A stretch of DNA of 64,000 nucleotides from Hornefia butyriciproducens (lineage in GTDB: Bacteria; Bacillota; Clostridia; Peptostreptococcales; Anaerovoracaceae). Under the pieces are notes generated by a model, which was given only the letters and a program-made list of their open reading frames with translations, did no database searches and was not told the origin of the DNA. Positions 52,631-61,826 of the stretch are shown here, piece after piece; the stretch's first letter is position 1, and every line of letters starts with the position of its first letter. Location: positions 38,528 to 102,527 of the forward strand of contig NZ_VUMZ01000009.1 of the NCBI RefSeq assembly GCF_009695915.1, written 5' to 3'. The position numbers and the translations under genes are program-made.

Positions 52631-54925
52631 ATGCCGCATATGATTGAGATGCGAAAGGTGTCGAAGTTCTATTCCGGCCACGACACGGTGAGTACCGGCT
52701 TTTCCAAGGTGGATCTGAATCTGGACATCGGCGAATTCGTGGTGATCACCGGAGAAAGCGGAGGCGGAAAGTCAACACTGCTGAACGTGATTTCCGGCCT
52801 GGACACCTACGAGGAGGGGGAAATGTTCGTTGCCGGACAGGATACCAGTGCCTTTCGGACAGAAGACTACGAGAACTACCGCAAAACCTATATCGGAAAT
52901 ATTTTTCAGGATTATAACCTGATTAACAGTTACACTGTCTATCAGAACGTGGAGCTGGCGATGCTGCTCAACGGACGAAAAAAAAGAGAACTGAAATCCG
53001 GCATCATGGGAATTCTGCGCTGGCTGGGACTTCGGGACTATGCCAGAACAAGAGTGTCCAGACTTTCCGGAGGACAGAAGCAGAGAGTGGCCATCGCGAG
53101 AGCCTTCGCCAAGGACGCGCCGATTATCGTCGCGGACGAACCGACAGGAAACCTGGACAGCGAGTCTGCTGCGCTGGTGATGGAGACACTGTACAAAATC
53201 TCCCGTGACAAGCTTGTCATCGTGGTCACCCACAACTATGAGCAGGCTGAGCCCTACGCCACGCGCCGCATCATGATGCGGGACGGAAGAATCATCGAGG
53301 ACCAGAAACTGAAGCCCGTGCAGAATGTGGAGCAGGAGAGCGAGGCCGTCGCCGGAAAGGAAGCGAAAAAGAAAAGGACGCGCCTTTCCGCGATTTCGGA
53401 ACTCCGTCTGGGCATACGGAACACCTTCAACCTGCCCGCTAAATTCCTGCTGCTTCTCTTTATCTATCTTTTTGTCAGCACTGCAGTGCTCGGGGGATAT
53501 TCTGCTCTGATGAATCAGGAGCACGAGGTTTCCCTGCAGGGAAGCAACCAGTATTTCTATGATACCTCTCCGGAACGGATCGTGCTGCACCGTCAGGACC
53601 AGAAGGCCTTTACTGCGGCCGATTATAAAAAAATCGAAGGAATGGCGAACATCGATCATATCGTCAAGAATGATCTGGCGCTGGACCGTGTTGTTTCTCT
53701 GGAATCCCAGAAAATTTATGTGGAGGGACCGGCGTACAGCGTGTCCACCATCAGCAGCGGAAAACTGTCCTTCGGACGCCTTCCGAAGAAAGCCAACGAG
53801 ATCGTCGTGGGCGTGAACGATATGTCGGAAGCCTACGAATCGCTGAAGGAGATGGGAGAGAAGATCCTCGGCAAGCGCTACTATCTGGACACCTATAACG
53901 TGGACGAGGGTACAGGAGGAAGAATCTCTGACAAAAAGGTCCGCGTCGTGGGCGTCATTCTCAACGATGAAGAGGATTCACGAGCCGCGATGTACGCTTA
54001 TTCCCGAATATACGTCACGGATGAGCTGGCGAACAGAATTCTCGTGTCCACGGTCGCCACATCCTCCGGCACTACGTTGACAATGAACGGGAAAATAGTT
54101 TCGCGGAACAACGCACAGGCAGTGTTCATCTCGGACCGGGTCAGCCCGGGAAATGTCTGGATCTGTGAAGATGACGCAGAGAGCTATTACAAAGACGGCA
54201 AGGCTGTGGGATATCCTTTGAAAGTGAAGATTACGAACCGCTACTTCACCTCCCGCAGGACGCTGAAGGTTAGCGCCGTGTTCAAAGCAGATAACATGCA
54301 GTCGCTGTTGGGCTACCAGAAAAGCGACTATGATACATATGCGCAGTGCATTTTTGTGAACAGCAGGGATTTCAACCGTCTGTTCGACCGGGGAAACTAC
54401 CAGATTTCCGCCTATATGAAGAATGAAGTGAAGTCCGACGCAACCATGAAAGCGCTGAAAAGCGCCGGGTACCAGCCTTTGTCCATGAAGAGCGTCCTCT
54501 CGGACACCACACAGGGCACCGCATTCATCAACAAGATCTTCAGCAGAGTGCTGCTCGGGATCCTGTTCATTGCGCTGTTCTTCATCGCTTACGCGGTGAT
54601 ACGGCTGATCATGCGGTCGAGAAACACGTATTATTCAACTCTCCGGATCCTGGGAGCGAGCCGCGGGAACACAGCGAATCTGCTGCGCATCGAGCTTCTG
54701 ATGGTGATGCTGATCGCCGTGGCGCTGGTTATGGGCTTTGTGACTCTGGTCAACCAGGGAATCCTGCCGCTGACCGCGGTAAAGAACTTCGTCTCCTTTA
54801 TGAGACCGCGCTATTACAGCGCTTTGTTCATCATCATGCTGGTCATGTCTCTGCTTATTTCGGAGCGGTATTCCCGCAAGATCTTTAAGAAGAGTGCGAT
54901 GAACGTATACAGAGGGGAGGCGTAG
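52631..54925 (+). CDS. ABC transporter, fused ATPase and FtsX-type permease (MacB-like), first of pair
   Basis: The 764-residue protein has an N-terminal ATPase (residues 1-225): Walker A GESGGGKST, signature LSGGQKQR, Walker B IIVADEPTGNLDS and a switch His in VVTHN. It is followed by an FtsX/MacB-type permease with TM1 at about 275-297, a large extracellular domain to about 640, and three more TM helices near the end (YAVIRLIMRSRNTYYSTLRI). This type VII family moves peptides or lipoproteins or drives cell-wall enzymes rather than small nutrients. AAGGAGG lies within the apbE end. The next gene follows after 2 bases. Confidence 0.9.
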   Translation: MPHMIEMRKVSKFYSGHDTVSTGFSKVDLNLDIGEFVVITGESGGGKSTLLNVISGLDTYEEGEMFVAGQDTSAFRTEDYENYRKTYIGNIFQDYNLINSYTVYQNVELAMLLNGRKKRELKSGIMGILRWLGLRDYARTRVSRLSGGQKQRVAIARAFAKDAPIIVADEPTGNLDSESAALVMETLYKISRDKLVIVVTHNYEQAEPYATRRIMMRDGRIIEDQKLKPVQNVEQESEAVAGKEAKKKRTRLSAISELRLGIRNTFNLPAKFLLLLFIYLFVSTAVLGGYSALMNQEHEVSLQGSNQYFYDTSPERIVLHRQDQKAFTAADYKKIEGMANIDHIVKNDLALDRVVSLESQKIYVEGPAYSVSTISSGKLSFGRLPKKANEIVVGVNDMSEAYESLKEMGEKILGKRYYLDTYNVDEGTGGRISDKKVRVVGVILNDEEDSRAAMYAYSRIYVTDELANRILVSTVATSSGTTLTMNGKIVSRNNAQAVFISDRVSPGNVWICEDDAESYYKDGKAVGYPLKVKITNRYFTSRRTLKVSAVFKADNMQSLLGYQKSDYDTYAQCIFVNSRDFNRLFDRGNYQISAYMKNEVKSDATMKALKSAGYQPLSMKSVLSDTTQGTAFINKIFSRVLLGILFIALFFIAYAVIRLIMRSRNTYYSTLRILGASRGNTANLLRIELLMVMLIAVALVMGFVTLVNQGILPLTAVKNFVSFMRPRYYSALFIIMLVMSLLISERYSRKIFKKSAMNVYRGEA

Positions 54926-54927
54926 AT

Positions 54928-57399
54928 ATGATCCGGTTAGAGAAGGTAAACAAATATTTCAACCGCCATAAGGCGAATCAGATCCATGTGATCGACAACA
55001 CCAGTCTGGAACTGCCGGAGAGTGGCATCGTTACCCTTCTGGGCGCCTCGGGCAGCGGCAAGACCACGCTGCTCAATGCCATCGGCGGGCTGGACCGGGT
55101 AAACAGCGGGAGCATCTTTGTTGACGGACAAAGGATTACCCGCCGCCGTTCCGGCAGGATCGACACAATACGCAATGCGAACATCGGATATATCTTCCAG
55201 AATTTCAATCTGATGGATGACCAGACAGTTTTCGACAATGTCGCCGTGGCTCTGCGGATGGTGGGGATCCGGAACAGGGAGATCATCCGGAAAAGGGTGC
55301 ATTACTGCCTGGAAGCCGTAGGGATCTATGCGCAGAGAAACAAAAACGCGGGCGCGCTGTCCGGCGGACAGCGCCAGAGAGTAGCCATCGCCCGGGCCAT
55401 CGTCAAGAATCCGAAGATTATCATCGCCGACGAGCCCACCGGAAATCTGGACAGCAGCAATACGCTTGAAATCATGAATCTGATCAAGAAGCTGTCCGGA
55501 GATCGTCTGGTGCTGCTGGTCACTCACGAAGAGAATATCGCGGAATTCTATTCCGACCGCATCATCCGCATCCGAGACGGACGGGTGATCAGCGATGAGG
55601 AGAATGAACGGAACTCCACGCTTGATTATCAGCTGGAAAACCGCATTTATCTGAAGGACATGCCGGTGCAGAATCATATGAATTCTCAGGGGATTTCCGT
55701 GGATGTGTATGCGGACAGGCCTGTGCAGTCTGCCATCAAACTGGCGGTGCGGGGCGGGAATCTGTTCATTGACACCGGAGGTCAGTTCAGTGTCATCGAT
55801 GAGACCAGCGATATGGAACTTATCGACGATCATTATTCCGCCATCGATCAGAGCGTATTTGAGAGCAGCGCATTTGATTACAGCGCCTGCCTTCCGGAGA
55901 ATTTCAGAGCGCGCTACCGCTCTGTCTACACGCCGCTGAACTGCATCGGAAAGGGTTTCGCCTCTATCCGGAAATTCCGGACGCTGAAGAAACTCCTTCT
56001 GATCGGTTTTGTGATTGCGGCTATTTTCGCATTTTACGCAGTGAGTCATATTGTGGGAATCCTGGACGTTCAGCGGGGTGATTTCATGAAGACGGACGAG
56101 CATTATGTCACGGTGGCTAATCCGGGGAAGAGCGCTGCCCTTGCGAAAAAGGCTGCGGCTACAAAGGATGCCGCGTACGTGATTCCGGGGAATTCGACGG
56201 TGACATTCACGGTGCCGATGAACGATTACTACCAGACGGCGTCGCTCAGCGGACAGCTTCAGGGGTCCATGGTCTCTCAGGAATTTCTGGATAAGGACCG
56301 GCTTTACGCCGGAGAAATGCCGGAGAAGTCGCATCAGATTGTGGTGGATAAAATGGTGCTGAAGTCCTTCTTCGCCCAGAAGACGGGATCTGCCATCGGA
56401 CTGACGAAGTACAGGCAGTTCCTGGGACGCAGGGTTACGCTTCCGGGTCTGAAGGCCTACACCGTCGTCGGAATTTCAGACTGCGGATCTCCTTCAATTT
56501 TCGTCCGGAAGAGCCAGTTTACCGACATTCTGGCTGCTGCACCATCGGAGGAGGCGCAGGAAAATTATGACGGAGACCTTGGCACCGGCTATCTGTCGGA
56601 AACCGGCACAGCTGAGGGCGGAACGCAGGTGCGGAATTACGATCTGGCGAAGGGAAGCCTGAAAATCAAATCCGGTCATAAGCCTGAGAAGAATTATGAG
56701 GTGATCGTCAACAGTTCACATTCCGAGGAAGACAAAATGAAGATCGGCAAGACCATCACGCCGAAGATGAATGGAAGGAAGCTGACCATCGTAGGGTATT
56801 ACACCTCTGCGAAAGAGGGCGAGGATACCTATTACGTGACAAAGCATACAGTGGCTCTGGATAATATCCACAAACAGAAAAAGCTGTCGGTGTACTCCGA
56901 GGATCCGGAGACTCTGGTGGAGAATCTGGCTGCGAAGGGGCTTACCGGCACGGTGAATTTCAATCGGGAGAAGGAAGCGTATGTTAAATCGGTTCGGGAC
57001 GCACTTAAGACGTCTTTGATTCTGGCCGGAATCATACTTCTGATTTCGCTGATCGAGATCTATCTGATGCTCCGGTCCTCCTTCCTGTCCAGGATCCGCG
57101 AGGTTGGAATACTGCGCGCCATCGGCCTGAAGAAGAGGGACATTTACCGGAAGTTCGCCGGGGAGATTATCGCAATTACAGTGATTACCGCCACCGTGGG
57201 CATCGGCATCATGTATTATATGATGTACCACCTCGTGAGCTTCAGTTCATATTATAAAAGCCTGTATACGGTCAGTCCCCTGACTGCCGGAATCACATTC
57301 CTGCTGATTCTGGTGTTTAACCTTTTGGCTGGTCTGCTGCCGGTGGCGACGGTCATGCGCAAAACGCCTGCGCAGATCCTGGCGAGAAGCGACATATAG
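54928..57399 (+). CDS. ABC transporter, fused ATPase and FtsX-type permease (MacB-like), second of pair
   Basis: The 823-residue protein has the same layout: Walker A GASGSGKTT, signature LSGGQRQR and Walker B IIIADEPTGNLDS. A long cytoplasmic linker (about 225-355) comes before TM1 (LLLIGFVIAAIFAFYAVSHI). An extracellular domain and a C-terminal TM bundle (SRIREVGILRAIGLKKRDIY between helices) follow. Both proteins have intact ATP sites, so they could form a heterodimer with two active sites or two homodimers. GGGAGG precedes ATG 54928. It closes the apbE operon. The substrate is unknown; export of lipoproteins or peptides is a family inference. Confidence 0.9.
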   Translation: MIRLEKVNKYFNRHKANQIHVIDNTSLELPESGIVTLLGASGSGKTTLLNAIGGLDRVNSGSIFVDGQRITRRRSGRIDTIRNANIGYIFQNFNLMDDQTVFDNVAVALRMVGIRNREIIRKRVHYCLEAVGIYAQRNKNAGALSGGQRQRVAIARAIVKNPKIIIADEPTGNLDSSNTLEIMNLIKKLSGDRLVLLVTHEENIAEFYSDRIIRIRDGRVISDEENERNSTLDYQLENRIYLKDMPVQNHMNSQGISVDVYADRPVQSAIKLAVRGGNLFIDTGGQFSVIDETSDMELIDDHYSAIDQSVFESSAFDYSACLPENFRARYRSVYTPLNCIGKGFASIRKFRTLKKLLLIGFVIAAIFAFYAVSHIVGILDVQRGDFMKTDEHYVTVANPGKSAALAKKAAATKDAAYVIPGNSTVTFTVPMNDYYQTASLSGQLQGSMVSQEFLDKDRLYAGEMPEKSHQIVVDKMVLKSFFAQKTGSAIGLTKYRQFLGRRVTLPGLKAYTVVGISDCGSPSIFVRKSQFTDILAAAPSEEAQENYDGDLGTGYLSETGTAEGGTQVRNYDLAKGSLKIKSGHKPEKNYEVIVNSSHSEEDKMKIGKTITPKMNGRKLTIVGYYTSAKEGEDTYYVTKHTVALDNIHKQKKLSVYSEDPETLVENLAAKGLTGTVNFNREKEAYVKSVRDALKTSLILAGIILLISLIEIYLMLRSSFLSRIREVGILRAIGLKKRDIYRKFAGEIIAITVITATVGIGIMYYMMYHLVSFSSYYKSLYTVSPLTAGITFLLILVFNLLAGLLPVATVMRKTPAQILARSDI

Positions 57400-57467
57400 C
57401 GCGCCGGGCGGCTCACGACGGCTGGCGATCGCCGGCGACCTCGAACGCCGGACGCGCCGGGGACGAC

Positions 57468-57575
57468 GATGGCGTACTGCTGACGCGCGCTCGCCGCGCC
57501 GGACAACTGCCGGAGATCGCCGATGGTATACTGCTGACGCGCGCTCGCCGCGCCGGACAACTGCCGGAGCTTGCC
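57468..57575. repeat. 54-bp tandem duplication between convergent genes
   Basis: Two head-to-tail copies (57468-57521 and 57522-57575) begin GATGG and end GCC, and differ at only a few positions near each end. Their core CTGCTGACGCGCGCTCGCCG is identical. Read on the minus strand the unit is 18 codons without a stop. The flanks (57400-57467 and 57576-57590) are similar GC-rich text with GCCGG and GACG motifs, as if older copies had decayed. Confidence 0.85.
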
Positions 57576-57588
57576 GATGCCGGCGCCG

Positions 57589-58974
57589 TCAGGCATCAGT
57601 CCGCCAGCTCCGTACCATTTCCCGTATCAGAGAATCGATTTCCTCCAGCGGGATCTGATTGTAGTAAAAGATCAGCGCCGCGGTTTCCCGGTGTGTCAGC
57701 CGTGCCACCGGGGAAACGTGGATCGCCAGCTGTGCCGCCCGCCGGCTCAGCTCCTCCGGCGGCAGCGCCGTATGAACCTGCAGTGTGATATTGATTCCAG
57801 ACCGTGTGTTCAGCGGCCGGACGAATCCGTCGGCATATTTCTCAAAAGCGCTGAGTACGGCGTGCAGTTTCTGTGCATAGAGATTACGCAGCTTGCGGAT
57901 GTTCGTATAGTAGTACCCTTTTTCCATGAACATAGCCAGGGTCAGCTGCTCCTCCTTGGAACAGGTCTGATCATAGTCCTTTTTTATTTGTCCGAAAATC
58001 CTCGCCATCCCCGGGGGCAGTATCATGTAGCTGATTTTAATCGCCGGGAACAGGGTCGAGGAGAAAGATCCGAAGTACACAACATGATCGCCGCTGTCCA
58101 GCCCCTGCAGGGACGGCACCGGCTTTCCGAAGTACCGGAGCTCACTGTCGTAATCGTCCTCTAGGATGATGCTGTTATTTTCTCTCGCCCATTCCAGCAG
58201 CCTGTAGCGCCGCCCCACGGGCATTACAGAGCCTGTCGGGAACTGGTTAGAAGGGCTCACGTATACGGCCGACGGGATATTTACCGGAAGCTTTTCAATC
58301 ACAATGCCGTCCTCCTTCACAGGAACCTTTGTCATCCCGAAACCCAGATCCCGAAAAATACTCTGCACCGGCAGGTATCCCGGGTCTTCTGTCGCCACGT
58401 GGTCGATGTGCATCCGCCGCATGATCCTGGCCAGATGGTTGGTCAGCTGCTGAGTCCCCGCACTGATGACGATCTGCTCCGGAGTGCACCGGACGCCCCG
58501 GGAGGTGTAGACATATCGGGAGATTTCATGTCGCAGAACGCGTTCCCCCTGAGGATCACTTTCGGACAAAAGCAGGTCCGGGTGCTCGGTGAGCACTTTC
58601 GCCATACATTTTTTCCATTTGACAAAATCAAAGGAACTGAGATCGTATTTGTATTCAGGTTCCTCAAAGGGATATGTATCGAAGTCGAAGTTTTCCGGCG
58701 ACTCTCCTTCGCCGCCGGAGCCCGAACCGACCTCGGCGACATAGTATCCCGACTGCGGACGGCTGATGATGTATCCCTCCACCAGGAGCTGGTTGTAGGC
58801 TCCCGCCGCCGTAGTGATGCTGATGCCCTGTTCCCGGGCCAGACGGCGCAGCGAAGGGAGCTTCTCTCCGGCCGCTATATTTCTTTTAGTGATCTCCCGC
58901 TTCAGGTAGTCGTATAACTGTACATACAGCGGTCGAGAAGAACTGTTATCTAATTCGATTGTAAACGGCTTCAT
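57589..58974 (-). CDS. MocR-family regulator (GntR winged helix fused to aminotransferase-like domain)
   Basis: The 461-residue protein has a GntR winged helix (residues 10-78, LPSLRRLAREQGISITTAAG) joined by a Gly/Glu-rich linker to a fold type I aminotransferase-like domain (from about 110: ISAGTQQ, EDPGYLP, VSPSNQFPTG, EDDYDSELR). MocR proteins such as PdxR sense PLP through a lysine in the motif FSK-TL. Here the motif reads FGSFSSTLFPAIKISY, with Ser306 where that lysine stands. The protein may therefore not hold PLP covalently. It is divergent from an ECF S component gene, a probable target. No good ribosome site other than AAAGGAAC is seen before ATG 58974. Confidence 0.87.
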   Translation of the reverse strand: MKPFTIELDNSSSRPLYVQLYDYLKREITKRNIAAGEKLPSLRRLAREQGISITTAAGAYNQLLVEGYIISRPQSGYYVAEVGSGSGGEGESPENFDFDTYPFEEPEYKYDLSSFDFVKWKKCMAKVLTEHPDLLLSESDPQGERVLRHEISRYVYTSRGVRCTPEQIVISAGTQQLTNHLARIMRRMHIDHVATEDPGYLPVQSIFRDLGFGMTKVPVKEDGIVIEKLPVNIPSAVYVSPSNQFPTGSVMPVGRRYRLLEWARENNSIILEDDYDSELRYFGKPVPSLQGLDSGDHVVYFGSFSSTLFPAIKISYMILPPGMARIFGQIKKDYDQTCSKEEQLTLAMFMEKGYYYTNIRKLRNLYAQKLHAVLSAFEKYADGFVRPLNTRSGINITLQVHTALPPEELSRRAAQLAIHVSPVARLTHRETAALIFYYNQIPLEEIDSLIREMVRSWRTDA

Positions 58975-59023
58975 TTTGTTCCTTTCTGTAAACTGTACAT
59001 CTGAAAATAATTAAAACTGAATG

Positions 59024-59052
59024 TTTAACAGAATACACTTTAGTGATATTAT
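59024..59052 (+). promoter_or_regulatory. Promoter of the ECF S component gene
   Basis: TTTAAC (59024-59029), 17 bases, TATTAT (59047-59052). The leader is about 180 bases and contains the low-complexity run at 59091-59180. It begins about 60 bases above the MocR start, so MocR binding could act here. Confidence 0.55.
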
Positions 59053-59090
59053 AAATGTGACCTCAGAAAAGGTCAATACCCTATAAGTGA

Positions 59091-59180
59091 TAAAGCGAGA
59101 GAGCTGCGAGAGAGCTGCGATAAAGCAGCGAAGCAATCGAGTGATCGGGCAATGAAGCAATTGAGCAGCCGAGCGATGTC
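59091..59180 (+). repeat. Low-complexity leader sequence with GAGAGCTGCGA copies
   Basis: AGCGAGAGAGCTGCGAGAGAGCTGCGA is followed by decaying versions (AGCAGCGAAGCAATCGAG, GGGCAATGAAGCAATTGAGC). Direct repeats of about 11 and 18 bases are seen. It is not coding. It lies in the leader of the S component transcript. Confidence 0.6.
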
Positions 59181-59242
59181 TCCGCGGGAATTGAAGATGA
59201 GGGCGAGGTCAGAACTTTACAGAAAGAATCAGGTGATAAGAC

Positions 59243-59797
59243 ATGAAAAGACTGGACACGGACAAGACAATCTACAGAATCGTAATGACCGGGCTGATGA
59301 TGTGCCTCATTCTGGTGGCAACCAGCCTGTTCAAAATCCCGGTGCCGGGAACGCAGGGCTACGTCCACCTGGGCGACGCCATGATCTTCCTGTCGGTATT
59401 GCTTCTCGGGAGAAATTCCGGAGCGCTGGCCGGCGGACTGGGATCCGCGCTGGGAGATATCCTGGGCGGGTACGCCTTCTGGGCGCCATGGACCTTTGTG
59501 ATCAAATTCCTGATGGCGTTCATCATGGGATTGGTCATTGATCTGCTGGAACGCCGGGGCCGCAAGGTCTCCGATAAAGGAGTGACGGCTGTCGACATCG
59601 TTGGCATGGCGTTTGGCGGTGCGGAAATGTGTGCCGGATACTTCCTGGCAGAGCGCGTCATCTACGGAAACTGGGTTACCGCGGCTGTCGCCATCCCATG
59701 GAACATCGGACAGTTTGTGGTGGGTATCATCGTTGCCGTTGTGATTACGCAGGCTTTGTACAAGACCCCCGCAAAAAAATACTTCGCAGCGAGATAA
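59243..59797 (+). CDS. ECF transporter S component, probably vitamin B6-related
   Basis: The 184-residue membrane protein has five or six TM helices and family text YVHLGDAMIFLSVLLLGRNSG and ALGDILGGYAFWAPWTFVIK (each in part). This is of the COG4720/PF07155 group that includes predicted pyridoxine (PdxU2) and hydroxymethylpyrimidine (HmpT) transporters. It would work with an EcfAAT module encoded elsewhere. The divergent MocR regulator makes a B6 vitamer the best guess for substrate; thiamine precursor is the alternative. A short AAAG-AATC leader and ATG 59243 give no strong ribosome site. A terminator follows at 59890. Confidence 0.82.
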   Translation: MKRLDTDKTIYRIVMTGLMMCLILVATSLFKIPVPGTQGYVHLGDAMIFLSVLLLGRNSGALAGGLGSALGDILGGYAFWAPWTFVIKFLMAFIMGLVIDLLERRGRKVSDKGVTAVDIVGMAFGGAEMCAGYFLAERVIYGNWVTAAVAIPWNIGQFVVGIIVAVVITQALYKTPAKKYFAAR

Positions 59798-59889
59798 CCG
59801 ATCTGCGCATCACAGCAGCACGGAACCGTGCGATGCCGCAATGCCCGCAAACGGGCTGAGACAAAACAGAATCTGAATTTTGAACGGGA

Positions 59890-59931
59890 CCGCCGCATCG
59901 GAATTAATTGTCTGATGCAGCGGTTTTTTTT
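59890..59931 (+). terminator. Rho-independent terminator after the ECF S component
   Basis: CCGCCGCATC (59890-59899) pairs with GATGCAGCGG (59914-59923), one mismatch, then eight T's. Confidence 0.92.
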
Positions 59932-59997
59932 CGGCAGGTCGTCGATGCGCTCTTTGCATTATCAATATTTTACGAATATTCGACGGCAGAGCACGCA

Positions 59998-60447
59998 TTA
60001 TAATAACTCCCGGAAAAGTCCCTGCAGTCCTGTCAGAATATCATCGTAGGTTTCGTCGAAGTTTCCGGTGTACCAGGGATCCGCAATGCTCCGGTCTTCA
60101 CCCGCAAAGTCCAGGAGCTTGAAGACTTTTTTCTCCGGGTCGCCGCCTGCGATGCGGATGATGTTTCGAACATTGGCATCGTCCATACCGATGAGATAAT
60201 CGAACTTGTTGTAGTCGGTCCGGCTCATCTGCCGGGCATAGTGGCGTTCATAGGGGACGCCGTTCTCCTGCAGCTTTTTTTTTGTGCCCGGATGAATGTC
60301 ATTGCCGATTTCCTCACGGCTGGTGGCAGCAGACTCGATGAGAAAGTCTTTCTCTCTGCCCGCCTTGCGAACCATATTTCTGAACATGAATTCTGCCATG
60401 GTGGATCTGCAGATATTTCCGTGGCAAATAAAGAGCACTTTTATCAT
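59998..60447 (-). CDS. Low-molecular-weight protein tyrosine phosphatase
   Basis: The 149-residue protein has the active-site loop C8-HGNIC-R14-S and the general acid Asp in DPWYTGNF near the end, the complete LMW-PTP set. In Firmicutes these act on tyrosine-phosphorylated proteins such as BY-kinases of capsule systems or on arginine phosphate; the targets here are unknown. ATG 60447 is preferred as the first residue before IKVLFICHG. An in-frame ATG at 60465 adds MRGYAT. The mobile element lies just upstream. Confidence 0.92.
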   Translation of the reverse strand: MIKVLFICHGNICRSTMAEFMFRNMVRKAGREKDFLIESAATSREEIGNDIHPGTKKKLQENGVPYERHYARQMSRTDYNKFDYLIGMDDANVRNIIRIAGGDPEKKVFKLLDFAGEDRSIADPWYTGNFDETYDDILTGLQGLFRELL

Positions 60448-60561
60448 TGTTGCATAACCTCGCATTTCTTAGTTTTTCTTGGTATTTCGGGCTTTGTGAG
60501 CCTTTGTAATTTTTTGCTTTCTGGCATAACCTGGTTTATTTTCGCATAATATCGTCAGCAA

Positions 60562-60602
60562 AAGGTGTAAAATAAGGTGTATGTTTTTCTATTTTACACC
60601 TT
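60562..60602. terminator. 13-bp inverted repeat at the edge of the element
   Basis: AAGGTGTAAAATA (60562-60574) and TATTTTACACCTT (60590-60602) are exact inverse copies with a 15-base loop. AAGGTGTA also repeats directly at 60574-60581. It lies just beyond the int stop, so it may be the int terminator or part of the element end. Confidence 0.6.
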
Positions 60603-60626
60603 GCTATTTTTAATTAAAAATCGTAA

Positions 60627-61826
60627 TTACACAACCTGAATCCGGGCAACTTCTGCCCTGGCATCCTCAAGATTTACATGCGTATATGTATTCAGCGTTA
60701 CGCTGATCTCTGAGTGGCCCATCAAATATTGCAATGCTTTTGGATTCATTCCGGATTTTGCCATATTTGAGCAATAGGTGTGCCGGCATACATGCGGTGT
60801 AATGGCAGGCATCTGTACTTTGTAAGTATTATTATACTTCTGAATGATGTGTTGGAAATAATGCTCCCAGTGCAGGGAATAACAGATACTTTCATTTTTA
60901 TCAAAGTATAAGAATCCACTTTTTCCATCTACCATAGGTTCTGCTTTGGGCGGGTTTCGTTTTTCTATTATTTTCCGAAAGCATTCCTCTACATCTGCAG
61001 TCATAGGTATCTTTCTCGTTCCGCTGGTTGTTTTAGTCTCTTGAATATAATATCCGATTTTTGATTTTTTCTGCAATTGATGATCGATGTTGATCGTATG
61101 CTCCTTAAAATCAATGTCAGAAATGGTCAAACCACAAAATTCCGAGATGCGAAGGCCGGTTTTAAATAATATGTAAATCCCCTCATAATACCTGCAAAAA
61201 TGAGAATCCTCTTTCACAAATCGTAGAAACTTACGTTCCTCCGCTCTGCTGATTGCTTCTCTTGTCACACTGTCATTCACAACCACTTCCATTAGCTGAA
61301 ACTGAAATGGATTTTTCCTGATCAGGTCATCATCCACTGCCAGCTGAAATGCCGGACGAAGAACTCCTCGGATTGAATGGATGGAACTATAGCTTTTCTT
61401 TTCTACCTGCTGAAGATGTATCAGCCAACATTTTGCATCCGAAATCCGAACCGTATCAATCCTTCTTTTTCCAAATGGATCTTTCTTCAATAAATTGATA
61501 ACTGTTCCGTATCCTGCAACTGTAGTAGGTCTGACACCGGTTTTTGTTGATGTATATTTTTCAACCAGTTCCAGTACCGTCATATTTCCGCCATTTGTTG
61601 CAATCTGCTCGAAATGGTCCGCCTGGATTTTCTTCTCCATCTCCCGAAGCGACAAAGTACGGCGCTTTCCTTTCGGAGTTGCATCGTTATGGTCTAAGCG
61701 CCAGCTATATACGTAGCGCTCCTTTCCCATCTCATCGACATACTTAAATCGATATCTGCCATCAGATAACTGTATTTCTCCATTGTGTAATATACGTCCT
61801 CTATGATCTCTCCTTTTTTCACTCAT
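60627..61826 (-). CDS. int: Tyrosine recombinase, Tn916 integrase family
   Basis: The 399-residue integrase has an N-terminal AP2-like DNA-binding domain (GRYRFKYVDEMGKERYVY), a core-binding SAM-like domain (about 85-170) and a catalytic domain. The residues R226 (TGLRISE), H345 and R348 (HVCRHTY), H371 (GHSEIS) and nucleophile Y381 (LNTYTH) are all present. Length and numbering follow Tn916 Int. It is separated from xis by 135 bases with no other gene. It should integrate and excise the element at an att site near 60.5 kb. Confidence 0.95.
   Translation of the reverse strand: MSEKRRDHRGRILHNGEIQLSDGRYRFKYVDEMGKERYVYSWRLDHNDATPKGKRRTLSLREMEKKIQADHFEQIATNGGNMTVLELVEKYTSTKTGVRPTTVAGYGTVINLLKKDPFGKRRIDTVRISDAKCWLIHLQQVEKKSYSSIHSIRGVLRPAFQLAVDDDLIRKNPFQFQLMEVVVNDSVTREAISRAEERKFLRFVKEDSHFCRYYEGIYILFKTGLRISEFCGLTISDIDFKEHTINIDHQLQKKSKIGYYIQETKTTSGTRKIPMTADVEECFRKIIEKRNPPKAEPMVDGKSGFLYFDKNESICYSLHWEHYFQHIIQKYNNTYKVQMPAITPHVCRHTYCSNMAKSGMNPKALQYLMGHSEISVTLNTYTHVNLEDARAEVARIQVV

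Noticed and set aside
57252..57596. Minus-strand frame carrying an 18-residue repeat across the 54-bp duplication
   Set aside because: It overlaps the stop of the MocR gene but continues antisense into the ABC transporter coding region; most likely chance openness of the repeat.
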